In this document: in pieces, positions 46,301 to 58,896 of the stretch | Layout of the letters: every line of letters starts with the position of its first letter | Position numbering within the stretch: position 1 is the first letter of the stretch | Assembly: GCA_963082875.1 (NCBI GenBank) | Contig: OY720098.1 | Span: forward strand, 19,716,001 to 19,780,000 | Direction of reading: 5' to 3' | Source of the DNA: Corella eumyota | Taxonomy: Eukaryota > Chordata > Ascidiacea > Phlebobranchia > Corellidae | DNA length: 64,000 nt | Notes under the pieces: model-generated | What the model was told of the DNA's origin: nothing | What the model saw: only the letters and a program-made list of their open reading frames with translations | Databases searched by the model: none | Position numbers and translations under genes: made by a program

Positions 46301-49300
46301 TACTCATATTTTTATAAAATTATACCAACCTTATGTTGTAGTAATATAAGCAATTGTGTTCTTAAAATCAGCCCTCGAAATTTTCCCTTACTATCAGTAA
46401 CAGGGTACCCACTATGACAGTTATTAGGATCAGCTAGTGTTGTACAGATGTCAGAAACTCTTGATATTTCGGTTAATGTAACTACAGGCATCCCCATCAC
46501 CTCTCTGTTAAAAGAAAAAGTTAAAAATTATTTCAAATTTATTTTTATATAAAAAAATGTATTATGTTTTTTGGTCTATTACCAAATTTTTAGCTTTCTT
46601 TGGGAGGTTTAAAGGTATTTTATTAGGTGTAGTTACCCGACAAAATTATACTTGATCAAATTAGAACTTCTTTAATAAATTAAACCCTAAATTGGCATTG
46701 GTAAGAGTATAGATTTAAAAACAAAATTAAACAAAAATAGTAAAAAATCCCTAAAAAATAATGTTTATATTTTTGTATAAGAAAAATTTTAGCACCAATT
46801 TTTTAGTTTAAAAATATTTTGATATGTGTGATTTGCCCTGCAAAATTTAATTGAATTACAAACCACATTAAACCTTAACCTAAAACAGCATAAAATCGGT
46901 AAACAAATTTAAAACAAAAATAGTAAAAAATCCAGAAAAAAAATATAGTTTATATAAACTAAATAAAACAACTTTTAACATAACATTTTAATAAATTCTT
47001 TTGAAATATGTTTTTTAAGTTTAAAAGGATTAAAATGTTATTCTCAATATTAAGTTAAAGTCAATATTACAACATATAAATTATATTTAAAAACACAACA
47101 CAAAAATGTTATAACATGGTTTAAATAACACACATCAACATAAACTTCTCGGTATTTTTATTAAATTGTATTTACATAATGTTATTTCATAGGATTTTAG
47201 TAAACCATAAAAATATTATGACGTTAAGTAACTACAATTTTCAAACTAATGGTAAATCTATGAAAGTAAAGCCATTAGCTTTGCTCTGCTTAGTATTTTT
47301 AAACCATAAATTTTTAATAAATACCTGTAAAAAATTTATAATTTTAGTATTTTTATATTTAGTGTACAAATTTGACCGGCAGCAGGGTGTAGTGGTAACA
47401 ACACTTGCTACACCACACATGAGGTCGTGGGTTTAATCCCTACTGATCTCATGCTGTAGCGCCCTCGAGTAAGGCGCTATAAACGGTGTAAACTCCTGCT
47501 GAGCCAGCACTTAATCAGCACCATAATTATCGGGCAATTATAATCTATAATATTCCAAACTACCACAGGCAACTCGAGACTGGGTCGGAGTAACTGATGT
47601 TACTCTATGTTTAAGTGGCGCATTCGACTTTCCCACATCGAGAATAAAGATATACACAAAAAAATGCTTTTTTACAAATTATACCAGTATATTGAAAGCA
47701 AAAAACCTGCTCAACAGCCCCATCTAGAGACTTAAAAATATAGATCACATCAGCAAAAAAGCTCCATACAAGCACTAACCTTGCATGGACATTGGTTGTT
47801 AAAGGAGGAGGTTCCCATTCTAATATCGGAACTCTCTGCAAATCAACATGCATGTCGTATATTCCTGTGTTGAAGAAGTCTCCAACCCACTTGGCTATGA
47901 GCAACACTGTCATGATGGGAAGACTGTATGTGATGTTTCCTGTGGCTTCAACTAGTATTACTGTTAGACTGATAGTCATTCTGACGATACCACCTAAAAA
48001 AATTTAAAAGCATTTATATCTACAGGCAAGAAAGTTATACTTATAACACTAAAGCATAAGAGCAACGCGGTCTCGGGTTCGATCCCCACTTCTTTCATGC
48101 TGCAGCGCTCTAAGTAGGGTTCTATAAGCAATATGAACTCCTGTTAAGCCAACACTTAATCAGCAGCTTAATTACCTGGCAATTATAATTAATAATATCC
48201 CAAACGGCTAAAAAGCAACTCAAGACTAGGTCGGGGTAACAGTTGTTACTCTATGTTTAGGTTGCGCATTGTTTAGCTTGTAAAGTGTAAAGACATTGAG
48301 GATTATTAAATAAAAAAAAATATTAAAATAGTTCACAAAGACTTTGGCAAATAGACATAAAATAATAAATTGACTGGCAACTTATTCACAAAATCTTACT
48401 CAAGAATGTTGTAGCAAAAGTGCTGTGAAAGCGGTAGGAATTAAACTCAAAACCTCAGGTAGTAATGCCCAACATTCTCATTACAAACACATATCTTAAT
48501 AAGTATAACATTATGACATCACCATACCTAATTGTGCTGCTGCACCAATCAGAGCATATTTAGAAAGGTCATGAGTCCAGGTTTGATCTGACCAAATTGC
48601 ATTGATTGCAATTCCAACCAATCTTCCCCATGCTGCTCCTATCAAGAGTGAAGGAATGAATAAACCACTTGGCACCTATAAATTAAAAAATTAAAACCTT
48701 TATCCTTAATACGAAAAAAAATAATTTAAATGCGTAACCATAGAGCGACATTTGTTACCCTGACTAAGACTTTTTTTTCAATATTTTTATCCTCGATGTA
48801 GGATGGTCGACTTTACAACCTAAACATAGATTAACAACTGTTACCCCGACCCAGTCTTGAGTTGCCTTTGACAGTTTAGGATATTATAGAATATAATTGC
48901 CCGATAATTAAGCTGCTGATTAAGTGCTGGCTCAGCAGGAGTTCATACCGTTTGTAACGCCTTACTTAAGAGTGTTACAGCATGAGAACTTATGTGGTGT
49001 AGCAAGTGTTTCTTCTTCTTATCATTACCACGCTGCCAGTTTGGCTTTGCCAAATTTAATTCACGTGTTTGATTATTTATTTTTTTGTTTTTATTCTTGA
49101 CAAATAAAAAAGCTGTTAAAGATGCTATCACAGAAAAGCGATGAAATTCAAGCCAAAAGCCTTAAATATTTAAAAATATAACCTGAAGTCCATAAGTCCA
49201 ACAAGCCAAAAAGAAATACGGAATCACAAAGATAATGATTGTCCAAGGTTGAAATGAACCTAAAAATTATAAAATCAATTAAATAACCAATCAATTTGTC

Positions 49301-52300
49301 ATGAAAGTTTTATTTAGCTTAAACACTTACCAAGAGGATCGTGAAACAAACTCTTTACACTTTCCTCAGGAGTTGTGAAAAATAAAGTTGCCATCGTGTT
49401 ATATTCACCATCGTTACAGAAAAACTAAAAAAAAAAAAAACTGTTTTAACTATTGCAACTTTGTCTGTAGTTGTATAAAAATAAAATCGGTTAAACTTTT
49501 TTTTTACATTTATTTATCCTTGATGTGGAAAGGTCAACTTCACGAGCTAAACATAAAGTAATATCAGTTACCCCTTCCCAGTCTTGAGTTGCCTGTGGCA
49601 ATTAGAAATATTAAAAATTATAATTGCCCGATAGTTAAGTTGCTGATTAAGCATCGGCTCAGCAGGAGCTCATACCGTTTATACCACCTTACTCAAGAGC
49701 GCTACAGCATAAGAGCAGTTGGGATTGAACCCATGACCTCATGCAGTAAAGTAACCTTACCTTTATGTATACTACTTACTTGTAAATGAACGTTTGGGTC
49801 TTGACCCAATGGTTTACACTCCGGGTTGAGATACATCATTATAAAAGCAATTGTGGCACAAACAGCACTAACTATCATCACTTCAAGTATTTTGAATGGT
49901 TTATACTTTAAATATTTCATGCGAAAAATTGTGATTTTGTGGTTGATGGCGTTGAATAATGCCCCAGTTAAACCACCTAAAAATAAATACATTAGTAAGC
50001 AAAATTAATACAATTTTTCACATTTTTTTAGACTCCATTTCAAGCTTAATCATACTTTTAAAAATAATGTTTAATAACACATTTCATGAAAATTAAATTA
50101 ATGAACTTACACTAAAGATAAACATAAAAAAATGTTGCTGTACAATAGTTCTAGCTTAATTTTTCAACATTTGAATTATTAAAACCACATTACATTTAAT
50201 TAGTATTAAAAGTAAGAATAGTGAAAATATTTACTTGAGATTAACTTCTAAAAACCAACAAAAAAGCACTTACCAAGAATAGCCATAAGAAAGAAAATGG
50301 GAAGTTCAAAACCTTCGTAAGTTCCTTGAAACTCTCCAAAATTAATTAAACCTGGGTAAGCTAAATCCCCTCCATGATGATGGTAAATACTCATGCATAA
50401 GTTCAGGGTGTAACTTGAAAGAATAGAACATAAAAACTAAAAAAAATAGTTTTATTAATAGTTTTTAAATGTTCCAGAAGCAGTTACAATTACGACATAA
50501 AGTTATTGTTTTGATTCTCACTGCTCTAATGTTATAGCACCCTTGAGTAAAGTGCTATAATCGACATAAACTTCTGCTGAGCCAGCACTTGATCAGCAGT
50601 TTATTTATCAGGCAATTAAAATTTATAATAAATTAGAGACTGTTGTGGGTTGTTACTCTATGTTTAGGTTATAAAGAAGACCTTGAATATTAAGTTTTAA
50701 ACTATATGTGTCATGAGTTATTTTAGCCTGAAACTACTACAACTGATAAAAACAATATTTAATTTACACTATCAACCAACCATAGAGCATAATTACTTTA
50801 AAAAATAAAAGTTTTATTAATGTATCCACATAGCAGTTATAATGTTCATCAAGTTTTGACCTCCTATTATTACTAAATACCTTCAACCTAAACTACTATG
50901 ACTGATAGAAAGATTATTAAAACAATTATGATCTTACAATTCTCCATGTGAGAGCCTGGTTCCAGAAACTTGCAGCTTCCTCCAAACTGAAGAGGACTCC
51001 TCCGACGGGAGCTCCAAAAGCTGCTGAGACTCCAGCTGATGCTCCTAAATAATGGAAAGATATATTAAAAATTAAAACTGCACAATGATTTAGTAAACTT
51101 ATACACAATATCAAGCCACTTAAAAATCTAGTGGCATTGTCTTTAAATTTGGTATTTGTATTTTACAGTGTTATAAAGCTTCCTTAAACAGCCAAATTAA
51201 ACATTTGTACCCAAACCTAATCACAAGTCTGGATTTAAAATTGCGCTTTAGTCTACTTTAGTCTACTTAAAAATGCAATACCAACTGCAGTAATTAAACC
51301 GAAGACCTCACATGTGTTTATTGTCATATTAATCTCTAGTGCTTTAACCAAAATAAATGATGATAACCCACCTGCACAAACAAAATCTCTTTTTTCTCGA
51401 TCATTCCTAAAATGTTTGAAGAATCGACTATTTGTTTGAAACGTGATCGACCTGCCCTGGGAAATCCCCGCACCTAATACTGCACCAGAGTGGATCATTG
51501 GACCTTCCTACAAAGTTAAGTTTTCAAAGTTTTAATTTTATCGTAGTTGTGTATAGTTGTAAGGTTTTGCCAAAATTTTATATAGTTTTAAATAGTAATG
51601 AAAAAATAACTTACAGTTACCATTTAAAACAACATTTGTACAGCAAATGATTTTTACTATTACTGTCTATGTTTAAAGGGATTAAATCACATAACATTAA
51701 CACAAGTCATTTTGAATATTAATTTAACAAACCTTTCCAACAGCCAAGCCACCAGATACAGAAGCAATTATTCCGATCACTTTCGTGAACAAAGTTTTAA
51801 GTCGAACCACGTTAGGAACTTTAACTCCGTTTAAAAAACATTTTATTTGGGGAATACCGCTACCAGCTGCTACAGGCTAAAAGCATAAAATTATTAAAAC
51901 TATTTAAACCAGAGTTGGTGATCATAAAAATACGTTATTTTTTTTGTAGCACCTTACTCAGGGGTGCTATAACATAGTTGTAGCACCTTACTCAGGGGTG
52001 CTATAACATGGAAGCAGAGGGAAACAAACCCATAGCCTCATGTACTAAAGCCAAGTGTTTAAAACAATACATGATGCTGTTGATCATTATAAGTATATAT
52101 ATTAAAGAGTAAAATTATAAAACTGTAATTGTCTGTTTTTTTTAGCCTAATAAAATATCTTTTTTTAAACTACAATTACATAAACAAGTGATTATTTATA
52201 CTTACAGCCAGATATACAGTAAACAGAGCAGCAATAGAGACCAAACCAACATTGATTCCAATCCATTCAAATAAAGGAATGTAAAGACAACCATCTTTTA

Positions 52301-53522
52301 CACACCGTGCTATTGCTAAAAATAAAAGAAATAACCAACCATTAAATCAGAAAATATTAATATGCAATAAATAAGTAAAAAGACTACATTTTTAATAAAA
52401 ATTGAAGAAACGGAGTCAAAAATTTACCAAATTTTTAGTTAAAAAACTCACATTTTGATACAACCCCCATTTTAAGGTCAGTAAGTTCAATAATACAAAT
52501 GTTAATGATAACTGCAACCAATCCAGTCATAATCCCAATCAACATACAAACTATCCATCTCTGTAATTGAACCCATTTCCAATCCTAAATAATTAACAAC
52601 AAAAATTTTAAATTTGTTTAAAATCAGAAATAAATTATATATAATTAAAAGATTTTATTTGGATATTATTATCATGGCATTATTTTTATTTTTTGAATAT
52701 TGTTAAACTGGTGTGTAAAAACCTAAATAGAGGTTAATTAAAAACATTTACTGCTTTTGTCATTTTCTTTTCTTCTTCACTGTACAGTTCATTTTCAATT
52801 GTGTCATAATCTAAAGCCTGCATTCATAATATTAGTTAAAAATTTTAAGTCAAAGTAAAAGTTAACATATAAAAAGTAAAAATGATTGTAATCGATTTAA
52901 TTTACCTCATAATTCATTGCTCTTCTTGGCTTTACTGGTTCAGGTTTCTGTGAAATCAGAATTTTTTTATTTTTTTTAAATATTTATTTAGGTTCAATAT
53001 GGAATAGTTGACTTAACCTCAACATAGGATAACATTAGTTACCCTGACTTAATCTTAAGTTGTATTTGGCAGTTTGAAATATTATCGTTTATAATTAATT
53101 GCTGCTGATTAGGTATTGGCTTAGCATAAGTTAACACCGTTTATAGCGCCTTTCTTAAGAACACTTCGCATGAGAGCAGTGGGGATCAAACCCAGGACCT
53201 TTTGTAGTAAAGCCAAGTGTTTTGACCACTACAACATGCTGCCAGTTAAATTTAAATAAAAGAAACGAAAAAAACAAACAAAAAAATGTAAACTTTGACA
53301 CAGTCAAAATGATACAACTCAATTTACAAAACTTTTCATAAAATTCCTCACCGGATTTTCCACAAAAAAAGGTGAGTTTGCAACGTTGATCAAATTCTCT
53401 TCACCCCCCTCTGGCTCCAGGATCAGTGGTTGATCCGGTAACAGGATCAACTCCTCGTCTGATTGATCCCCATTTTGATCTTCTTGAAGTTGCACCAATG
53501 GCTCGTCATCATTTAAATCCAT
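43358..53522 (-). CDS. CLCN7: Lysosomal Cl-/H+ exchanger ClC-7
   Basis: About 760 aa 2Cl-/H+ antiporter of late endosomes and lysosomes; animal ClC-7 pairs with Ostm1. Eighteen exons, minus: 53522-53352, 52947-52906, 52817-52752, 52584-52452, 52315-52206, 51876-51733, 51507-51372, 51044-50938, 50436-50274, 49976-49780, 49424-49331, 49259-49183, 48675-48528, 47993-47780, 46504-46330, 44931-44764, 43622-43542, 43414-43358. Seen: an acidic N-tail with a dileucine-type EELILL, the [12 protein letters not shown] block, GSGIP (about 179-183), GKEGP with gating Glu about 223, LEEAASFW with proton-glutamate about 290, SGLFIPSLL, then two CBS domains ending [11 protein letters not shown]. ClC-7 rather than ClC-6 is supported by the DYDxxEN motif and [10 protein letters not shown]. 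All phases close and key residues are intact. Its introns are the most SINE-dense part of the window. Confidence 0.95.
44171..44452 (+). mobile_element. tRNA-headed SINE, full length
   Basis: ccggcagcgtggggtagtgg head to the cattcgactttcccacat 3' part. Clear copy in a CLCN7 intron. Confidence 0.9.
44607..44690 (-). mobile_element. SINE head fragment
   Basis: Matches only the reversed tRNA-like head (cactacagcatgttagcagtggg ... catgacctc). Degraded. Confidence 0.5.
45334..45609 (-). mobile_element. tRNA-headed SINE, full length
   Basis: From tatatatctttatcctcgatg to ccacgctgccgg. In the CLCN7 intron between the exons at 44931 and 46330. Confidence 0.9.
46176..46265 (+). mobile_element. SINE head only
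   Basis: The tRNA-like head through catgctgtagcgccct, then a T run. The rest of the element is absent. Confidence 0.8.
47376..47656 (+). mobile_element. tRNA-headed SINE, full length
   Basis: ccggcagcagggtgtagtgg to cgagaataaagatatacac. One of the cleanest copies; ends about 125 bp from a CLCN7 exon. Confidence 0.9.
48044..48304 (+). mobile_element. Diverged SINE copy
   Basis: Head with gggttcgatccccac, then a diverged body (ggttctataagcaatatgaac) and a degraded 3' end. Confidence 0.7.
48395..48484 (-). mobile_element. SINE head fragment, degraded
   Basis: cttactcaagaatgttgtagc ... attaaactcaaaacctca resembles the reversed head. Heavily mutated. Confidence 0.4.
48781..49038 (-). mobile_element. 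tRNA-headed SINE copy
   Basis: From atttttatcctcgatgtagg to taccacgctgccag. A small piece of a further copy (gcgtaaccatagagcgac) lies just left, at about 48731-48767. Confidence 0.8.
49507..49756 (-). mobile_element. SINE copy, head truncated
   Basis: tttatccttgatgtggaaagg through gaacccatgacctcatgcag; the end of the head is lost. It finishes about 25 bp from the CLCN7 exon at 49780. Confidence 0.75.
50510..50670 (+). mobile_element. Diverged, internally deleted SINE copy
   Basis: ttgattctcactgctctaatg ... gagccagcacttgatcagcag, followed by a shortened 3' body. Confidence 0.6.
51946..52080 (-). mobile_element. SINE fragment with an internal duplication
   Basis: The segment tagcaccttactcaggggtg and its continuation (about 30 bp) occurs twice in tandem at 51947-52009, followed by the reversed, degraded head. 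Confidence 0.65.
52983..53245 (-). mobile_element. Diverged SINE, near full length
   Basis: From a degraded 3' end (tatttaggttcaatatggaat) to acaacatgctgccag. Lies in the first CLCN7 intron. Confidence 0.75.
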
Positions 53523-54812
53523 TATTTTGTTATTTAGTTATTTTTTTATAATAAATTCTTAGAAACAAAATTGTTTTTTAATTTTGTTATTTTTATTGGT
53601 GAAAGTTTAGCTTAAGATTCTGTGTCTTAATTCTTTCTATTAACTGTATTTTAACAAATATTATCCTTAATACAAAAGAAATAAAAATTACGCCAGAATA
53701 AGCACCCAGTCTGGAAAGTGGGGCAGTTTTCGACAAGATCCCGGGCGTGCAAGCATAAAAAATGGTGTGACTACGATTTTTGGTCTACATGTGCACGCGT
53801 GAAATATGTTGGTGTGCTTTACTTAAATCTGGCTTAAATTTACAAGGCGTCAGCACTGCGCGTGCACAAATTTTTTTTAAAACCAGCCGTGCAAAACGTT
53901 AATTTCGGGCGTGCATTTTTTTTCACCAATTTTTTTTTTTTTTTTTTTTTTTCACCATTTTTTTTTCTGCACTACTTTCCAGACTGGATAAACAACATAG
54001 TTGAAAATATGTTTTTAGTGAACAATGTGTAGTATTACCGGTACTAACAACAGCTAATTACTGAGAGTAAAAAGCAGGCAAGGTAAGAAATTCAGTTTGA
54101 GTACACGTTTGGGACATGCATAAGGCAAACAAGGTTATTTTAATCTAAAATTTGTAAACGACATTTTGCCGAAATTTAGATCGAATTTCTTTTCCGAATT
54201 TTTAAAGCATTTTCTATAAGAAGGTTGGTTTATAAATAGTTGATAAACAAGATCTTATTGTCAGTAAAATTTGCTTTTAGTTATTTAATTTAGTTAATTT
54301 GTAACCTGTTAATAAAAAAATTTTAATCACAAGACAAATGGGGAATCACCTAACTTGCAGTGTTTCCATAAATATTAACATTTTATTTAAAAAGCAGTTT
54401 GTTTATCCTCGAATATTATAATATATTCTATACTATATTTTACTTAGCATTATACATTAACATCTTTGATTGCATATATATTTTAGATTTTTAACACTAA
54501 CGCCATTTATTATGATTTAATATTTAGTTAAAACGGAAGTTCAAAGCTTAGTTTAATTTGGCGGTGAATCAATTTAAAGATGACGAATAAATCAAATTTA
54601 ACTGTTTAAAAACTATGCATAGTCAATGTAGTTAAAAAAAATTATAGATCGAGTTTTATATAATTAGTTTAAGTTTATATTTTAACAGATTCCTTGATTA
54701 TAAATTGAATGTTAAAATTCTAAAAAACGATTTATTTTTTAGTTCAACGTAATATGTTGTCTTAAATATTAAACATTAGTTTAATTATTTTCTTGTACTA
54801 AAACAGATAAAA
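53523..54812. promoter_or_regulatory. Divergent upstream region of CLCN7 and the integrin-alpha-like gene
   Basis: Carries the 5' flanks of both genes and a MITE-like element (53706-53987) with a long poly-T run inside it. A splice acceptor lies 6 nt upstream of the ATG at 54813. No exon is seen elsewhere in the interval. Confidence 0.5.
53706..53987. mobile_element. MITE-like element with CCAGTCTGGAAAGT inverted ends
   Basis: Perfect 14-bp inverted ends: ccagtctggaaagt at 53706-53719 and actttccagactgg at 53974-53987. The interior is unusually GC-rich for the window, with repeated cgggcgtgca motifs and a poly-T run. No coding capacity. The target-site duplication is unclear. Confidence 0.75.
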
Positions 54813-57800
54813 ATGTGGTTATTTAAAATATCAACTGTTTTGAGTATAATAGTAGTTTGTCTTTACATGGCAAATAGTGAAAATATTGAAAATATTCAAT
54901 CTCGTTTACCAAGCTTTATAGAAGGCCCAAACCGAACCGAACCAGTTTATTTTGGTTATAGCTTTGCTCTTTATGCAGAACAAGCTGAACCCACTCTTAA
55001 TATAACGTAAAAATCCTTAAAAAAATGTTATTTTTTAAACTTTTTTTATAAATTAAAAAAATAATTTTTAAATTTTAAAGCTTTTTGATTGGTGCTCCAA
55101 AGTCACGTGGTTCTACGTCATACCGAAAATCAGCAAGAATAGCGAAAAATGTGACGTTGGTTAATAGACACGGTGACGTCTTCACCTGCCCGTTCGGCTT
55201 CAATGATTCGAGTAAAAGTTGTTACTCAACAAGGCCCCCACCTGTCAATCAAACCCTGAGACCAGATATTGTAACCTCAAAGGAAGCTTTAGGTTTGTCG
55301 CTGGGGAATGCATTCGATTCGCAAAATGTTACGGTAAGTTAGAACATAAAACAGAAGACAGGCATATTTTTTACAACTTAAAAAATTATATATAAGTATA
55401 AGGGCCTTATAGGACAAAATTTAAGAAAGGCACAAAACGTGCAAAAACAGACAATTTTATGCGTTTTATATAATAGCCTTCAACGCAAAACAATATGTGA
55501 AAAATTAAGATACTTTTGTACCCAATGCCTAAAAAATTACAGTATTAAAACAAAGGTCCCATGTGCTGAATTAGTAAATCTTAATCTATTTTATTTTTAA
55601 TAGTTATAACAAAGAAAATATAAAGATTTTACTTTAAAAGTTAAATAGGGGGATATTAAGATTTAACTTAGATTATTTTTTTTTATGTTTGCAGATGTGC
55701 GCTCCTTTGTTAATGAAGGATTGCACTACTCTAAAAATAACTCAAGGTATTTGTTATGTCTCGCATAACTTTGGTCAAACGTGGATGGAATTACAAGCTA
55801 ATTTTGAACCAGGTGAATTAGTAAAATCCTAATTAAAACTTGGCGTATTTTGTTCATCTATCAATCCAGTTAACTTGAGTTTAAAAACACAACAGATTTT
55901 GTATTACAAAGTTAGAAAATTATGTGCAAACTTATACAAACTATAGCATGTATTAAATCATACAATTTTAGTCATTTTTTGCTATTACAAAAATGAATTG
56001 TTTGTTGTGTCGTATGAATTACTATTGTCAACGTTAATTTAGTTAAATAGTAATAAAAATGTCAAGTATTTATCTTCCAAACAAAAACTTGAATCACTTG
56101 TACTTTACAAGCTTTTCTGGTTTTTATACTTTTCGGTCCTATTTTTTTGAAAACCCTATATGTAAAAGTGATTAAATTCTTTTTAGAATGTCCTACTGCT
56201 CATCTTGACTTAATATTCCTCATTGATGGAAGTGGATCTATTAATTTCAACGATCCTTTAAACTTTGGTCGGGTAAAGGATTGGATAATTGATGTTGCTG
56301 CCTACTTTGATATTATGGTATTCGCTGATGTGGGAGTAATACAATACTCACATTATTATGAAGACAGGTAAACAACCTTGTTGTATTGTAGCTTGCTGGA
56401 CGATATATTTATATACAAAAAGCTATAATATATGCCTTTTTAAAAGCCATAATACTAAAAAAATGCTGTTTGTGATATACGGGCAAATTACTACAGACAG
56501 AAAGTTTTTTTACATGCGATTTGGTAGTAAACAACTTAAATGAATAAAAAACCACTCTATAAGGCGGATACCCAACTAGTATTGCTTAACTTTAAAATAT
56601 TTTTGAATAACAAAGAGAACTTTAAATATACAAGCAAGTTTAGTAATAAATAAATCTGCATTTGTAGGCCATTAACTGAGCAACCTGATATAGTCACTGA
56701 AATTGCTCTTGGTCAATACAAGAAGCAAGCTGACTTTGCTGTAAGTCATACTGTCCTTTATTTAATATACTGGCAACCTAATCTATAGAAAACATACAAA
56801 AAACATATAACTACTTTATAAACATGAATATTTGAAATTGATTGTTTTAATTCTAAAAGAAAATTAAATCATTTATTTACCAAGCTTGTATTGTGTTGAG
56901 TGGTGTCTTTAGTTTGTAAAATTTTAATTCTATTAATATTATTTAAACTATATTCAAAAAAAATAATTAAAGGCAGCAGTAGATGCGATTCAACTTCAAG
57001 GACTTACAACCTTCACTGCTCACGCTATCAATAAAACTGTGTTGGATTTTCAAAACTCAACGAATTTTCTTGATAGCTCGACAAGAAAAGTTATGATATT
57101 AGTTACAGACGGAAGGTAAAAATCTTAACCAATTTTTTTTTACATACTTTAATAAGCAGAAAAAACTATTAAAATGAAATAGAAGGTTCCTTCTGAAATA
57201 AGACGAATTGTACAATTATACCGTTACTATATTTTCATATATTTTAGTGCAAGCGACCCAGAAGATTTAGCTCAATCAGCAGCTTATGCAAGATCACTTG
57301 GAATCACCATTTTCTCTGTAGGAGTGGGAGATTACGTGTTAGAAGAATTACAGGTAAGATAACTACTATAAATCATAACATTTCAACAAAAATGTGTAAG
57401 TATGTTATTTGCAAAATTGAGCCAAGTATATTCACATTTTTTTATCAACTTAAAGTGATAGGTTATTATATTTTACTGGAAAAGAGTGTGCTGTTAACAT
57501 AATTGAGCTACCAGTAAACACTAGGCTTAAGGGCGAATAGTGTGGCATTTAGTGCGGCTTGAACCCAAAACTTTTTAGCTAGTTTGTTCCTATAAACAGT
57601 GTACCACACTGCCGGACTAAACAGATTTACATTTGCAAATAGCAGCGTGTTTTTAATATACGCTGTCCTCTACATGATATGGCTCTATTAAGCTTTTAAA
57701 ATTAGTATTTTAAATAAAGTAGTTTACCAAAACATATTTTTTAAAGATTATTAGTTCTGGTGTAAACGGGAGCAATGTTCGAGTTTTTGGGCTCACAAAT

Positions 57801-58199
57801 TTCACCGATCTTAACTCTATATCGGGCGAACTCGTCGGCGAAATCGAAGGTGATGTCATATTTTATTTTGTGACGTCATAATATAATACTATAGTAACGT
57901 CAGAACACTTTTTTTGATACAATGTGCATGTACTGATAACTTTATAAGCAACTGGACTTAATAAAAATATTTATCCGGTTAAATGACGTCATTTTTTACC
58001 GAATCAGTGACGTCATAATATAAATTGTCTTGCTTTTATTTAAACAGCTAGAACAGGAAGAAACCAGACCAACAACTTGCAGCAACTTGAGATTGGGTTG
58101 TCTACAGAATGGTCACTGGCAAGTATACTAACCACTAATAATACAACAACCTTTTATCTTATTCTTTTTCTTTCTTTTCCGGCAACTTTTTCTCATTAA
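54813..58199 (+). CDS. Integrin alpha-like protein with I domain, short form
   Basis: About 440 aa in nine exons: 54813-55006, 55081-55333, 55695-55812, 56187-56367, 56668-56740, 56973-57115, 57248-57353, 57747-57849, 58048-58199. A signal peptide (about 1-22) leads into two integrin-alpha propeller blades (FGYSFALY; FLIGAPKS; ALGLSLG). An I/vWA domain is inserted after blade 2, as in I-domain alpha subunits. It has a complete MIDAS: DGSGS (about 202-206), Thr near 285 and VTDG (Asp about 319). The post-I segment (EIEG ... TGRNQTNNLQQLE) still resembles integrin alphas. The frame then reaches a stop after a short hydrophobic stretch. I find no later blades, leg domains or membrane helix before the opposite-strand gene at 60373. 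It may be a truncated gene, a soluble form, or have exons I cannot see. An alternative donor lies after WSLA at about 58132. Confidence 0.85.
57477..57616 (-). mobile_element. Second tRNA-like SINE family, copy 2
   Basis: Reverse strand: ccggcagtgtggtacactg head, gggttcaagccgcac B-box-like region, then taaatgccacactattcgcc. Resembles 14571-14700. In an integrin-like gene intron. Confidence 0.6.
57871..58015. repeat. TGACGTCA palindromes in last integrin-like intron
   Basis: Exact copies at 57871, 57984 and 58008, plus the near match tgatgtca right at the exon 8 donor. Confidence 0.55.
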
Positions 58200-58654
58200 A
58201 TTCACGCAAAAATCGAAGCGCGTATCGGTAACATAGAATTAAGTAAAATAGTGTTTAAATTTTAATAATTCTCGGGCGCCAAACTAAAATAGGAGTCGGT
58301 GAATTAAGAAAAAAAAGAAAGAATAAAAATTCAAGTATGTATTTGCATCAGGTAAGTTGTATTTTATGTAAGTCAAGCTTAAATACAACGCTTTTAGCAA
58401 AAAAATACTTTTTTATATTTTTGAGATAATTAGTTATCTGCTTAGGATTGCTGATATCGTTTTGGAGGGACTCGATCCTGAGATCTTAAGGACGAAATTT
58501 GATAACAATATTTTTGGAGAATCTCTGATGTAAATAATGTAGAGCTCGTTAAAACGGAAAATTAAACTTAACTGAGCTAAAAAAACACAAAAAAGTCAAT
58601 ATTGTAAGTAAAACTAACTAGTTTTTTTTTTAATTAAAGCTACGTTAATCAAAC

Positions 58655-58896
58655 TAAAGCCCTGTTCACACGGCGTACGCAACGTAACGTAACATAGTGC
58701 AAGATTCGCAACCATTTAAAATGAACAGGGTCGTTCACACTTACGAAAGTTCGTTCACACTTACGAAAGAACAGGGTCGTTCACACTTACGAAAGTTTAC
58801 TTTTATTAGGTATTGTTTATTAAAATTAAAAAAAAAATCCCTAGAACTCGTAAAGTTATGTAACGCAACGTTACCTTGTTGTGTGAACAGGCCTTA
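58655..58896. mobile_element. MITE-like element, second copy, with internal triplication
   Basis: Ends taaagccctgttcacac and gtgtgaacaggcctta are inverted repeats. The interior matches 21478-21759 in reverse. The segment ttcacacttacgaaag occurs three times at about 58735-58795. Confidence 0.75.

Noticed and set aside
47179-47436. Plus-strand 85-codon frame in a CLCN7 intron
   Set aside because: Its end runs into a SINE copy and the rest is A/T-rich intron; no family resemblance.
58447-58532. Terminal exon of the integrin-like gene (IADIVLEGLDPEILRTKF)
   Set aside because: It follows an acceptor, but the phase from the only nearby donor puts it in another frame that stops quickly, and it does not resemble an integrin.
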